NCBI GenBank assembly: GCA_900315875.1
Contig: ONAX01000001.1
Coordinates: 38,783-102,782, forward strand
DNA length: 64,000 nucleotides
Reading direction: 5' to 3'
DNA from: an uncultured Eubacteriales bacterium
Lineage (GTDB): Bacteria; Bacillota; Clostridia; Oscillospirales; Acutalibacteraceae
Part shown: piece after piece, positions 46,601 through 54,585 of the stretch
Layout: every line of letters starts with the position of its first letter
How positions within the stretch are numbered: the stretch's first letter is position 1
Notes under the pieces: generated by a model
The model's database searches: none
Seen by the model: only the letters and a program-made list of their open reading frames with translations
What the model was told of the DNA's origin: nothing
Made by a program: the position numbers and the translations under genes

Positions 46601-49600
46601 CACCTGTGTATTCAGCTGTCTTTGAGAAGGTGAACTCTATTTCCGGATCTGTAAGGTCAATTTCAAATACGCTGTATGCATCAGTGCTGACGTATTCATT
46701 GTTTGCTGAATCCTTAGCAGAGTTGTTGGTGCTTGTAACCTTGATTATGTAGTAACCGCTTTCAAGTCCCTTCTTGGGAGCTACTGCAAGATCATAATCG
46801 CAGTCTGTTACCTTTGTTTCTGCAAAATCTGCATCTGTGCTGCTTGTTCTTGAAAGAACGAACTTCTCGTCAGCTGCTGCAGATACTTCCTTGCCGTTAT
46901 CGGTAAAGCTTGCAGTCTCTGCCAGACCGTCAACGTTATAGCTGCCGTCAGCCTCTGCTGTCGGCTCCTGCTCGGTATAATAAACCTTTACATTGAGAGA
47001 TCTGAGACCAGGATCTGCATCCTGTGTTTTGTTTATGGACTTGGTGTTGATCTTTGCCGTAAAGTCAGAGTTTACCTGATTTGCAGGAACACCGTCAATT
47101 GAAATCGCAGGAGCGGTTTCTGTAACAGCGATCTCCTTTGTAGTACCCTCGCTGGTCATTCCGTCGGGTTTAAGAACTCTTTCCGGGTTCGGCTCTGCTC
47201 TGTTGATGTTATCGTTTGCATCAACTGTCAGAACATAAGCAACATCTCTGTCGAGTGTTGCGGTTGCCTTGTAAGTATGACCGCCGTCATCGGTTGTAAA
47301 GTCAAAGCTGCTTGTTATATTAGCAGAACCGTTTTTAACCTTAATGCTGTCAGACTTAACACCTGCTGTTTCATCTTCAACAGTGATCGTTACATCAACA
47401 TTCTCTGTGCGATATACGCCGAAGCTCAGCGCCTGTAGTATGCTGTCTGTTTCGTCTACGCTGTATGCAGTTGTGATCTTTGCCTCAGTGGAATCCACAG
47501 CGAATCTTTTTGCGTTTGCGCTGATATCCTTTGTGTTTCCGGTGTCATCTGTTATAGTTGCCGGTGTAAAGGTATATACATCCTCGCTGTCAAGCTCAAT
47601 GCTTGCAACGGTTTTGCCATCCTTATCCTCCCATGTGCCAAACGGGAAAACACCATCACCGGAATTTGTAAGTGTATATACAAATTTATTCTTGTCGTTA
47701 TTGAGGAGATCTGCATTTATATGGTTATCAGTGATTTCTGCAATAAGGGTAGCTTTCTGATCGAAATATTCTGTATTAGTATCATTGTCGGTATACTTAA
47801 CACTTTCTTCGATCCTGAAGCTTACCTCAGGTAATGTGGTGTCGATCTCAAATACACTATAAGCGTCTGTGCTCTTATCTACATTATTTTTACCTGTTGC
47901 TTTTATAATGTAGTATCCGCTTTCAATACCCTTAGCAGGATCAACTGCCAGTGAGTAATCGCAGGACTTAACCTTTGCTTTTGCAAAGTCTGTATCAGTG
48001 CTGCTTGTTCTTGAAAGAACGAACTTCTCGTCAGCTGCTGCAGATACTTCCTTGCCGTTATCGGTAAAGCTTGCAGCCTCTGCCAGACCGTCAACGTTAT
48101 AACTGCCGTCAGCCTCTGCTGTCGGTTTCTGCTCGCTGTAGTATACCTTAACGTCAAGTGCTTTCAGTCCGGGGTCAGCCCCCTGAGCTGCGCCGTCGGA
48201 TACTGCATTAATCTTTGCAGTAAAGCTGCTGTTAACCTGTGCAGTCGGAACATCTCTTATAATTACTGCAGGAACATCGTCTGTAACAGCGATTTCCTTG
48301 ACATTGCCGCCATCCTTCATTTCATCAGGCTTGAGTTCCTGAACGGGTGAGGGAGAATTTCTCTTGATATTGTCGTTAGCTTCAACTCTCAGACGATATG
48401 CTACATCTTTTCTGAGCTGAGCGCTTGCTTTAAAGGTATGTCCTTCATCAGTGGATGTGAAATCAAATTCGCTTGTAATATTCTCTTCGCTGTTAAACAC
48501 CTTAATGCTGTTTTCGTCAACACCCGCTACTGCGTCTGAAACAGTGATATCTACGCTGATAACCTCATCCGAGGTGCGGTAAATACCAAAGCTCAGTACA
48601 CTGAGAAGGTTGTTTGTGGGAGTAGATTTGTATACAGTTTCAATCTTTGCTTCTGTTTTATCAACTGCAAATTCTACGGACTTGTCGAGATTGGTTTCGT
48701 TGCCGATTCCGTCCTTAATGTATACTGCCTCTGCTTTGTGCCCTCCCTCTTCGGAAACCTCAACGGACGTAACGAACTTATCGCCGTCCTTTGTCCATTC
48801 TGTGGGGCTGACTTCATTACCGTCAAGCTTGTACTTGAAGTACTCGCCTGTCTGCAGCTTTGCAAGATCAAGTGTATCATCTGCGAAGCTGAATTTTACG
48901 GTAGCTTTGTCATCATAGATCTTTTTAGTGTTATCATCATAAACATTGCCCTCGCCTGAAACGTCAATGCCTACCTCAGCAGCATTTCTTTCAACATTAA
49001 ATGTAAAGCTATCGTTTTCAAGCTTGTTGCCGGCATTGTTCTCTATATTTACTACGGCAGTGTATATACCGTTCTTGAGTGCTTTGGAAACATCTGCCTT
49101 ATTGATCTTAAGGGTGTAATCCTGAGCTTCAACTGCAGAAGCGGAATATGCGCTGTTTGTTCCGGTAGTAAGTACGATATCGTATTCATTACCTGCACCT
49201 GCAGTTACGGAAGTACCGTCACATGTGAAAGAAGCAATTTTCTTCTCGGCAACAGCTTCCGCTCCGGAGTAAATGTCCAGGTTGAAAGAGTAAAGACCGA
49301 TAACGCTTCCGTTTTTCTTGCCGGATTCTGTTTTAATCGGAATCTCAAAAGACGGCTGAGCAGAAAATGAAGTCGTACCGCTTCCGCTGCCGTAAACTGC
49401 TGACGGTCTTGTATCCGTTACAACAACCGGATAGTTTTCGTCTATTGAAATAGGCGTTATAGTTGTCAGCTCTGTAATTTCTTTGATTTTTTCAGTTTTT
49501 ACGGTGTTTTCGCCCTTCATGAAGACTACTGTAACACCTGTATCAGCGTAATCGTCGCCGGTGGTGATATAATACTTGCCACCCTCGGCTGTTGCCGCCT

Positions 49601-50786
49601 TGCCGTTGATAGTAACACTGTCAAACGAAGCAGAACCCGGATCAGTGACGCTGACACCGATCTTTACATCTGTATTTGCATACAGACCGAAGGTAAGAAC
49701 GTTGAGCAGCTTATCAAGTCCGCTTGTGCTCTCTTTCTTTTCAGCGGTGCACTCTGTCGCTGTGGGAGCTCCGTCACTTACAGCAACAGTTGTTTTCAGA
49801 TCGAAGAGCTGACTTGTTCCGTAGCTTACCTTTGAGCCAAAGCCTATAGTCTTTCCGCTGACATCCTGAGGGATTGTATACTCGCTGCCGTCTATCGGAG
49901 TACTGTTGCCGTCTATTGTAACATAGTAGGAAACAGTCCTTGTACCAAAGGAGGAAAGTGAGTCCGGCTCAGAAACAGAAAGGGTAAGTGTATCTCCTGT
50001 ATATGCTTTGTCAGAAGATGATGTTACTGTGAAATCAAGCGGAGCATCCGTTACGGTATCATCATTTGCCACAGCACCGTTTGTGTCAATCTTAAGAGCG
50101 GAGCTTGTGGTATCTGATGCCGCGAAATCTACTGAATATACATCATTTACGAATGTCAGTTTTCCGTTTTCATCCTGACAGAGATACTTGCCGGTTTCGC
50201 CGGTAATCTCGGTAAAATCTTCATATTCGGTTTCGGTGGCTGCCTCTTTTGTAGCCACTATTTTAGTCATTCCTTCACCAAGATATGAAATGAACTCTGA
50301 AGGTAAAGAACCTGCAGAAAGAACATACATACAGGTACCGTTTTCGCCCGGGAAGGAACCAAATTTATCATCAGGAACAAATGTAAATGTCTTTTCTGAC
50401 AATGTGGCATGGGTTATTTTAAGATCAATCTTACTGTATGATCCATTAAAGAATATATAAGCGTTTTCATCCAGCAATAAAGGCTTATAATAAAGCTTTG
50501 CGCCTCTGTCGGGTGAAAAATATACTCCTGTGTCAGACTTATTAAGGGCTTTGTAGCTATCCCCATCCTTAGTAAACACTCCGCCGATATCTGTTCCGGT
50601 TTTATTGGTGACCGTAGCATAACTTGCAGATGCCTTGCTGAGTGTATTGACACCGCGCTGCTGGTTGCTCTGCGAAGGTTCACTTTCGACCGGAGCACCG
50701 ATAACATTATACGGTGCCATAGCAGAAACCAAAGTACCCGTAAGCAAAAGTGCCAGAATTTGCTTGGCTCCGTTAGACAATCTCAT
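40659..50786 (-). CDS. giant 3,375-residue surface protein with Ig-like repeats
   Basis: Signal peptide (about residues 1-30) and C-terminal TM segment followed by a KKKKK tail, so it is membrane-anchored and exposed. The N-terminal third carries repeated ~387-residue modules, marked by LSFGIYRT, LSFGVYRT, LTFGLYRS and LTFGLYAN followed by TITV-(T/E)-D strands. The remaining part has about a dozen ~100-residue Ig-like domains with signatures such as YFxxxRTLTVxVxExNF, GNxAxxxxSF and FxIDxTxPxI. The domains resemble bacterial Ig-like adhesin folds, but no named family is claimed. It could be a stalk, adhesin or wall-spanning fibre. The start ATG is one base after the upstream stop, with GGGAGG as RBS. 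Confidence 0.88.
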   Translation of the reverse strand: MRLSNGAKQILALLLTGTLVSAMAPYNVIGAPVESEPSQSNQQRGVNTLSKASASYATVTNKTGTDIGGVFTKDGDSYKALNKSDTGVYFSPDRGAKLYYKPLLLDENAYIFFNGSYSKIDLKITHATLSEKTFTFVPDDKFGSFPGENGTCMYVLSAGSLPSEFISYLGEGMTKIVATKEAATETEYEDFTEITGETGKYLCQDENGKLTFVNDVYSVDFAASDTTSSALKIDTNGAVANDDTVTDAPLDFTVTSSSDKAYTGDTLTLSVSEPDSLSSFGTRTVSYYVTIDGNSTPIDGSEYTIPQDVSGKTIGFGSKVSYGTSQLFDLKTTVAVSDGAPTATECTAEKKESTSGLDKLLNVLTFGLYANTDVKIGVSVTDPGSASFDSVTINGKAATAEGGKYYITTGDDYADTGVTVVFMKGENTVKTEKIKEITELTTITPISIDENYPVVVTDTRPSAVYGSGSGTTSFSAQPSFEIPIKTESGKKNGSVIGLYSFNLDIYSGAEAVAEKKIASFTCDGTSVTAGAGNEYDIVLTTGTNSAYSASAVEAQDYTLKINKADVSKALKNGIYTAVVNIENNAGNKLENDSFTFNVERNAAEVGIDVSGEGNVYDDNTKKIYDDKATVKFSFADDTLDLAKLQTGEYFKYKLDGNEVSPTEWTKDGDKFVTSVEVSEEGGHKAEAVYIKDGIGNETNLDKSVEFAVDKTEAKIETVYKSTPTNNLLSVLSFGIYRTSDEVISVDITVSDAVAGVDENSIKVFNSEENITSEFDFTSTDEGHTFKASAQLRKDVAYRLRVEANDNIKRNSPSPVQELKPDEMKDGGNVKEIAVTDDVPAVIIRDVPTAQVNSSFTAKINAVSDGAAQGADPGLKALDVKVYYSEQKPTAEADGSYNVDGLAEAASFTDNGKEVSAAADEKFVLSRTSSTDTDFAKAKVKSCDYSLAVDPAKGIESGYYIIKATGKNNVDKSTDAYSVFEIDTTLPEVSFRIEESVKYTDNDTNTEYFDQKATLIAEITDNHINADLLNNDKNKFVYTLTNSGDGVFPFGTWEDKDGKTVASIELDSEDVYTFTPATITDDTGNTKDISANAKRFAVDSTEAKITTAYSVDETDSILQALSFGVYRTENVDVTITVEDETAGVKSDSIKVKNGSANITSSFDFTTDDGGHTYKATATLDRDVAYVLTVDANDNINRAEPNPERVLKPDGMTSEGTTKEIAVTETAPAISIDGVPANQVNSDFTAKINTKSINKTQDADPGLRSLNVKVYYTEQEPTAEADGSYNVDGLAETASFTDNGKEVSAAADEKFVLSRTSSTDADFAETKVTDCDYDLAVAPKKGLESGYYIIKVTSTNNSAKDSANNEYVSTDAYSVFEIDLTDPEIEFTFSKTAEYTGDMQYFDQKVTLTATVNDKHINAALLNADSDKFTYSLTDSKDKAYAFGTWEDKDGKTVASVELDDEATYNFIPSKLVDETGNESDITAKAVDFAVDDTEADVKVSYGQSFSDVIAQVLTFGLYRSAEAEVTITVTDAISGINSSSIIVKNGEENITDKFEFSTEDNGHTYTATAKLDKNIAYVISVKALDNIGRTESENSANTTTIDPSQLTDDEKASTQTKEIASMEDKNDNQPLVTITEPENWSANSDNTLDVKFDVSSKTARADGEADPGIRSVKAELFYATSAAEKAQGNWQSVAEFNDIGNGVETVSGYSLTGFGTAIFSQTKTLDLSYTLHIADKKSGYYKLVVTAENNIIKTADGDSATYFTTTKEQLFAIDNDAPVLNVSYDNNTKKTVDGVDYYDNDRTLTIKITEVSFDLDYVKNNFSDIITEGTPKGEHQLKWEQPDNTKNEFVGTVTFTDYDDASDGHFTVNIPDFADMIGNNCIGYNESFIIDKTAPKISWKFEDENGVGPDNKYFSGSRKLTVNVEEHNFTLDDIEKTGTGAYLVYSMTSDGTDVAAGSKVIWLDWKENGENKFVGTYEFTDSEELLRDGEYTVVFTSLTDKAGNAAENSDFGKTETFVVDNTDPVITWEYDDHDGNLTTRVEKNSTVYYYDQMRTLKATIKEHNLTADDLNSGDYIDYSIKDEHGNELTLVWSATRNPDEYTASVDLDDLTDDDFDGKYTVVFRSLKDRAQRTAKNSNLGKTESFIIDKTEPVIKVEYLNDNGKWYQTDNDYQYFNDKSNPLTLKVTVTEHNFSADEIEEFISYSIVNEHGESISFDKWNHENGTNVFTAEYVFEDKSNDDTDGDYTVSVDSLNDKVGHKALDTDGAEFTGHSRDRIVIDYTAPVVNVEYDNNNSKTVDGAAYFDKNRTITVTVTDHGIKNAEDLVSLIDFAITSDETGNMVSRKVAADKWQKSGNTYTFKYTFQDTAHMSDGDFVVKFSGFTDPAGNKATDASGSVRDSFIDDRFVIDTTKPVISIDYKPAAGVQSYKNWTYYNSSDIVATITVDEYNFKNSADQNYNIADYEVVYITGQSTNKTTIDGGFSWTNAGGNKYVTYVRLPGNSRISRFDFFTMDKAGNTDEQKPAKSNFVIDDTAPTNLKISFSRSVMDIVLDVLTLGQYSKVTYGCYNASTTVTISAEDSTAGIEYLKYECIGNTGSRSFSGTVDMKSGNADPKPSQTYTFRVDPQFKGYVKLTAIDFSGNTTVYSTESDRKGIIVDDKNPLYENVKPVVNAAPQKAPRNNIYDGDVRVDVNVYDPVVNGVASGVYKVDYTITNPTTGYSESRTLKNTNTNVNTFDTNFVVDSNKFNSNNVKIRLIATDFAGNQSDPYNLTVDIDITKPTIKVEYQGGQANIVGGNEYYNSDRTAIITVTERNFDPADFEYKIENTIPIGIKSVPTMTSWTHSTNSADPDASTHVARIVYHEDGYYKFEMSFQDKAGNKATSPAPDQFRMDQTKPEISISFDNNSALNGNYYAAPRTATITVKELNFSWDEVKYILSATAADNTTSVPGPQLTNMSDSGDVHTAKVYFSEDGMFSFTVDNTDFAKNVADRKTESTFYLDQVIPELVITGVNNDVAYGGDVNINIAISDINYGGDHNYKLERIGVDGTRTDVTRAFGFEDSADGTSVILGAIANTKDNDGIYILSASAKDKAGNLHPETVRFSVNRFGSTYLLSDETIKINNKCIKDEQDVVIMEFNADPIIKDEIIVTAGGSTKTLTEGSEYSVEISGNAETWYKAVYTISKGVFAEEGNYEVMLKSKDNKLSTTNSNNDIDTTNEKRLPKLVVSFVVDKQPPMVSISGIEDNKPYRESTKTLTITLQDSNFSDKIGDNKITVTVGGKTYDVKEDQIKKTESGYVITIDLTGDGNPSDIVVTVTDKAGNVGTAKIENFTLRASELQMFLDNTVAVVLTIIGFLLLIAAIIIIIVVASRKKKKKNQS
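46837..48124 (-). repeat. near-identical repeat copies inside the giant gene
   Basis: 46837-46963 and 47998-48124 are identical except for two seen mismatches, offset by 1,161 bp (387 codons). They mark recently duplicated or gene-converted modules; the remaining modules are more diverged. Confidence 0.85.
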
Positions 50787-50787
50787 T

Positions 50788-51270
50788 TCAGCTTTCCTCC
50801 CTTATACGTTTTCCTCTTACGCCTGCCATGCCGAATATCGTACGGAAATTAATCCCATTGACGATAGCTCGCATCTGCGCAGAGAATATTAATGTTGAAA
50901 TAAAGAAATAGATCAGAACATCCGGCATTCTCTCCCCCGTAGCCACTGAAATGACGGTCATAATAAGGCTTAAAACAAAGACAACGTCAAAAACTGCAGC
51001 CGGTGTAGAGGAAAAGAACGTCAACAGTCCGGGTCTTCCTGCGGCAGACCTTTCAGATTTTGATGACTTTTTCCTCTGCTTTGAAGCCATGAAGAAAAAC
51101 ACATATCCGACGATCAGCCCGGCGTAAAAGACTGCGCCTTCAATAATAACAAGCGGATGCACACTGTCACCGGGTCCGGATGCTGTTATGAAAGGCGACA
51201 GCATAAAGACATAAGACGAAACAAACAGTGCAGCGATCGTTACAAGTAAAGATCTTTTTGCAGATCTCAA
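50788..51270 (-). CDS. four-TM membrane protein, unknown
   Basis: 160 residues with about four hydrophobic segments (near 8-28, 40-62, 90-110, 118-140). A basic/Ser-rich loop (KQRKKSSKSERSAAG) separates the second and third. It starts at TTG 51270 with GGGAGGTG upstream. The stop is one base from the giant gene start, implying coupled expression. No family is recognised. It could be an anchor or assembly factor for the giant surface protein. Confidence 0.7.
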   Translation of the reverse strand: MRSAKRSLLVTIAALFVSSYVFMLSPFITASGPGDSVHPLVIIEGAVFYAGLIVGYVFFFMASKQRKKSSKSERSAAGRPGLLTFFSSTPAAVFDVVFVLSLIMTVISVATGERMPDVLIYFFISTLIFSAQMRAIVNGINFRTIFGMAGVRGKRIREES

Positions 51271-51371
51271 AACGACACCTCCCGATTATTCATGCAGCCA
51301 CACACTGCTGCACATTTGTTGTTTTTTCATTTATAATTCCCGTCGGGCTTCCCACACCCGAGGAGATAATA

Positions 51372-51953
51372 TCAACAGATGACCTCGTCCGTATGAATAT
51401 GGATGATCTTCTGCAATATCTGAAATTCAGAACTGTTCATACCGCCGCTGAGTACGGTTGTTTCGGAGCTGTTATCCAGCACCGAGGTCTCCCCTGCTTC
51501 GGACAGAAGCGACGTTTCTGCCACTGCGGCAGCTGCACCAACGTTGAAGGCTGTCTGTGCAGCAGCTGCGGGAGCCTGATTCGGAAGCGCACCGGTCATT
51601 TCTGTACCGTCGGTACTTACTCTGTTAACACTTTGTACGGTGAACGTTGTGTTCTGTTCAGCCTGCTGCTGCATCTGCATAGCCATCTGGGCTGCAACCT
51701 GCGGCGGCACCGATGACGGAGCCTTGAAGCCCTCGTCAAGTCTTGATGTAAGAGTTTTTCCGTTTTGTCTGAGACGTCCGGTCTGGCTATTGGCCTTCTG
51801 CATCTCTTCAATGGTTTTCTTCTTCGCGCGTCCGGTTCTGATATTGAATATAAGTGGAATATTGAATACAAAAAACAGCACTATTGACAGCACAAAGAAC
51901 AAACCACACAGAGCCAGGCAGACGTACGTAGCTATATTAAGAAATTCATTCAT
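51372..51953 (-). CDS. membrane protein with three ETS/TTxL phospho-motifs
   Basis: 193 residues. One TM segment (about 8-36) is followed by a basic stretch and a Gln/Ala-rich disordered region. Three motifs follow: ETSLL (146-150), ETSVL (155-159) and ETTVL (164-168). A conserved-looking tail (FQILQKIIHIHTDEVI) ends it. The ETT/ETS motif resembles the phosphothreonine site of GarA (ETTS) that FHA domains bind. The start overlaps the kinase stop (ATGA), so it is a likely kinase substrate presented to the FHA proteins of the locus. No enzymatic domain. Confidence 0.75.
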   Translation of the reverse strand: MNEFLNIATYVCLALCGLFFVLSIVLFFVFNIPLIFNIRTGRAKKKTIEEMQKANSQTGRLRQNGKTLTSRLDEGFKAPSSVPPQVAAQMAMQMQQQAEQNTTFTVQSVNRVSTDGTEMTGALPNQAPAAAAQTAFNVGAAAAVAETSLLSEAGETSVLDNSSETTVLSGGMNSSEFQILQKIIHIHTDEVIC

Positions 51954-53779
51954 TCACTATCACCTGCCTGATCATTTCTTCCATATGTTTCTGTTATCTG
52001 CTGACGTGCCTTTCCAAGAGATACTTTTGCATCCGTGACACGCTTTCCGAAATCGCTTACATTATCAAACTGAAGCGTGGTTTCAAGCAGTTTCAGATCC
52101 TCCTCGATATTGTCGAGCAGCTTCGCCACATTACTTGCTTCAATGCCTGCAGCCTTGAATCTGTCAGCGCGGTTTACTACTTCACTTGAAACAAGTCTGC
52201 ATACCTCAACGAGAAGAACCGACGCTCCGTGCTCCTTGTTTTCATAACGTGCATTTGCCTCTGCTGTTTCAAGTGCAAGCCAGTATTTTGCGTAATCAAC
52301 TGACTGAGTTTTGCCTGTGGTCATATCAACCGAAGCTCTTGCTGAAACCATTTTATAGTAGCTTGCCACATCATAGAGTGCGGAAGCTGTTGTCTTATTG
52401 TCCTCTGAGCAATACTCCTTTGCCTTGTCCAGCCATTCAAGGCTGCTGTTCAGACCTTCCTGTTTATTTGAGCAGTTCAGAAAAAGGTTTGTCCCAAGAG
52501 GAAGAAATATCTTATCAGCAAATGTTTCATTATAATACTTGCCGGCATTGCTATCCGTAAAGTAAGATCCTGTTACATCCTTGAATTCCTGATATTCCTC
52601 AAGGTCATATGCTCTGGTTTCGCTGTCAGTAGTTTTATTGTTTTCGTTTTTGTTGTATGTAAGCGTTGCCCCTTCGAGAGACGCATCCTTGAAATATGAG
52701 TTCAAAAGTTCTTCAAATGCCTCTACTCTCGAATCATCGCATTCAATTGTTTTCTGCAGATATTCACGGTATTCCTTACGCTTTGTAAGGTCATTATCCG
52801 TCATCTGATAATCTTCTATTGCAACCCTTGTTTTGTCAAGAAGCTCCTGATAGTTCTGTGCTCTCAGGGTAGTATTTGCAAAATTGAAGCCAAGTGCTCC
52901 CACACCCATTACACCCGTAAGGGCTACTGAGGTCCAGAAAAGATTCCACTTTGTTTTCTGTGACTTTCTGCTTTCCTCTTCAAGATACTGAATATTATCC
53001 AGAGCGTACAAAAGCTCTGCACAACTCTGATATCTGTCGTTCGGATTGAGCTGAGTACATTTCAGAATGATCTGCTCAAGTCCTGACGAAAGCAGTGGGT
53101 TCCACTGACGTATCGGGTACATTTCGTATGGCGGTGTTGCCGGGTTATGACCCGTTACCAGATGGTACATTGTTGCACCGAGACAATAAATATCCGTTCT
53201 CGCGTCCGTCTGTCCCTGTCCGCCGAACTGCTCCGGTGCCGCGTAGCCTCTTGTACCGAGACAGGTGGTATCTGCAACGCTTGATGATTTGAATTCTCTC
53301 GCCGTTCCGAAGTCGATAAGCGCGATATTGTTATCCGGCTTAAGCATAACATTGGAAGGCTTCATATCACGGTATATTATTGCAGGGTTCCTGGAATGAA
53401 GATAGCCCAGAACATCGCAGAGCTGCTTGGACCACTCTATAACGTCGTCCTGCGGCTGAGCTCCGCTCGCCTTCAGCACGTCGCTGAGAGGCTTGCCCTG
53501 GATATAGTCCATCACTATAAGAAATGTGCCCTCTCTGTCGATAACATCGACGATGCTCGGCAGGTTGGGGTGATTCAGCTTTTTGAGCATGTCTGTTTCA
53601 GCTATAAGGTTCTGGCGCACAACCTCGTAGTTCTGCATGCCGTCTTTTCTGATCTCCTTAATAGCCCAGATCTTGTTTGCTCTTTCGTTTCTTGCCTGGT
53701 AAACGACGCTCATGCCGCCCTTACCAATGACATCAAGTATTTTATATTTTCCGTCGATTACTGATCCGATATCCAACAT
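51950..53779 (-). CDS. Ser/Thr protein kinase (PknB-type) with TM and helical extracellular domain
   Basis: 609 residues. The kinase domain (1-270) has GKGGMS loop (19-24), Lys41, YRDMKPSN (136-143), DFG (156-158) and activation-loop threonines in ADTTCLGTRGYAAPEQ. All catalytic residues are present. A TM segment lies at about 281-300. The rest is helical and acidic, with no PASTA repeats. This active kinase is paired with PP2C (13 bases upstream) and with its likely substrate at 51372. Compared with the kinase at 38626 it is the complete, canonical one. Confidence 0.92.
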   Translation of the reverse strand: MLDIGSVIDGKYKILDVIGKGGMSVVYQARNERANKIWAIKEIRKDGMQNYEVVRQNLIAETDMLKKLNHPNLPSIVDVIDREGTFLIVMDYIQGKPLSDVLKASGAQPQDDVIEWSKQLCDVLGYLHSRNPAIIYRDMKPSNVMLKPDNNIALIDFGTAREFKSSSVADTTCLGTRGYAAPEQFGGQGQTDARTDIYCLGATMYHLVTGHNPATPPYEMYPIRQWNPLLSSGLEQIILKCTQLNPNDRYQSCAELLYALDNIQYLEEESRKSQKTKWNLFWTSVALTGVMGVGALGFNFANTTLRAQNYQELLDKTRVAIEDYQMTDNDLTKRKEYREYLQKTIECDDSRVEAFEELLNSYFKDASLEGATLTYNKNENNKTTDSETRAYDLEEYQEFKDVTGSYFTDSNAGKYYNETFADKIFLPLGTNLFLNCSNKQEGLNSSLEWLDKAKEYCSEDNKTTASALYDVASYYKMVSARASVDMTTGKTQSVDYAKYWLALETAEANARYENKEHGASVLLVEVCRLVSSEVVNRADRFKAAGIEASNVAKLLDNIEEDLKLLETTLQFDNVSDFGKRVTDAKVSLGKARQQITETYGRNDQAGDSE

Positions 53780-53792
53780 AATAAATCACACT

Positions 53793-54560
53793 CTATTCTG
53801 ATCTTATTACAATGACCGAAATATTGTCTGTCTCCTGCCTGTACTTATTAAGATCGGTCAGATAGACAGCCGATTGCCTGAGCATTTCTGCACTTTGACG
53901 TCTTGCCGGGTTGAACTGCTCGAACATTTCCGCTTCAGTTATTATATGTCTGAAACCGTCCGAACAGAGAAGGTAAACTTCATTCGGTCTTACATCGTCA
54001 TCAAAGAAATCAGGCTGAACAAACGAGCTTGCTCCTATACACTGCAGCAGCACATTCCTTTTGGGGTGGTTCATAGCCTCCTCATAGGTCATCCTGCCCG
54101 AATCAAGCTCTCTTTGTACAAAGGTATGATCCTTCGTCAGTACCGTGGTCCTGTCGGTGTATTTATACGCTCTCGAATCGCCTACATTAATTATATAGTA
54201 CCTCGACTTGTAAATCAGCATAGCCACAAGAGTAGTACCGAGGCTGATTGATTTTTCTGCGCCGTAGGCTGCTATTTTTGAATTCATCTGTGAGGCGATA
54301 TTTTCCCATGTTTTGAAAAGCTCTTCCTTATTGAAGCCGGTTTTCAGAGTCTGCGGGAAGTCCTTTTCAAACCATCGGAAATAAGCTTCAATAACTGAGG
54401 CGCTGGCGACCTCGCCTTTGGCAAGGCCGCCCATACCATCACAAAGAACGGTAAAAACTATTTCTTCATTTTCGTAACTCGCTTTGACGGCAAGCACAGA
54501 ATCCTGATTCGTGCTTTTCTTTATTCCAACGTCTGTATGTGCGGTTATCAAAAATTTCAA
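53793..54560 (-). CDS. PP2C-family protein phosphatase
   Basis: 255 residues. PPM motifs: MKFLITAHTDVG...NQD near the start, CDGMGGLAKGE (about 40-50), NVGDSRAYKY, LTKDHTFVQRELDSG and LLCSDGFRHIITE, giving the acidic metal ligands. The TTG at 54560 is chosen since GGGGTG lies seven bases upstream; an ATG at 54575 would add five residues but has a poorly placed RBS. It is the expected phosphatase partner of the kinase gene that follows 13 bases later. Confidence 0.9.
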   Translation of the reverse strand: MKFLITAHTDVGIKKSTNQDSVLAVKASYENEEIVFTVLCDGMGGLAKGEVASASVIEAYFRWFEKDFPQTLKTGFNKEELFKTWENIASQMNSKIAAYGAEKSISLGTTLVAMLIYKSRYYIINVGDSRAYKYTDRTTVLTKDHTFVQRELDSGRMTYEEAMNHPKRNVLLQCIGASSFVQPDFFDDDVRPNEVYLLCSDGFRHIITEAEMFEQFNPARRQSAEMLRQSAVYLTDLNKYRQETDNISVIVIRSE

Positions 54561-54585
54561 GTTAATGCACCCCATTTTTTGAAGT

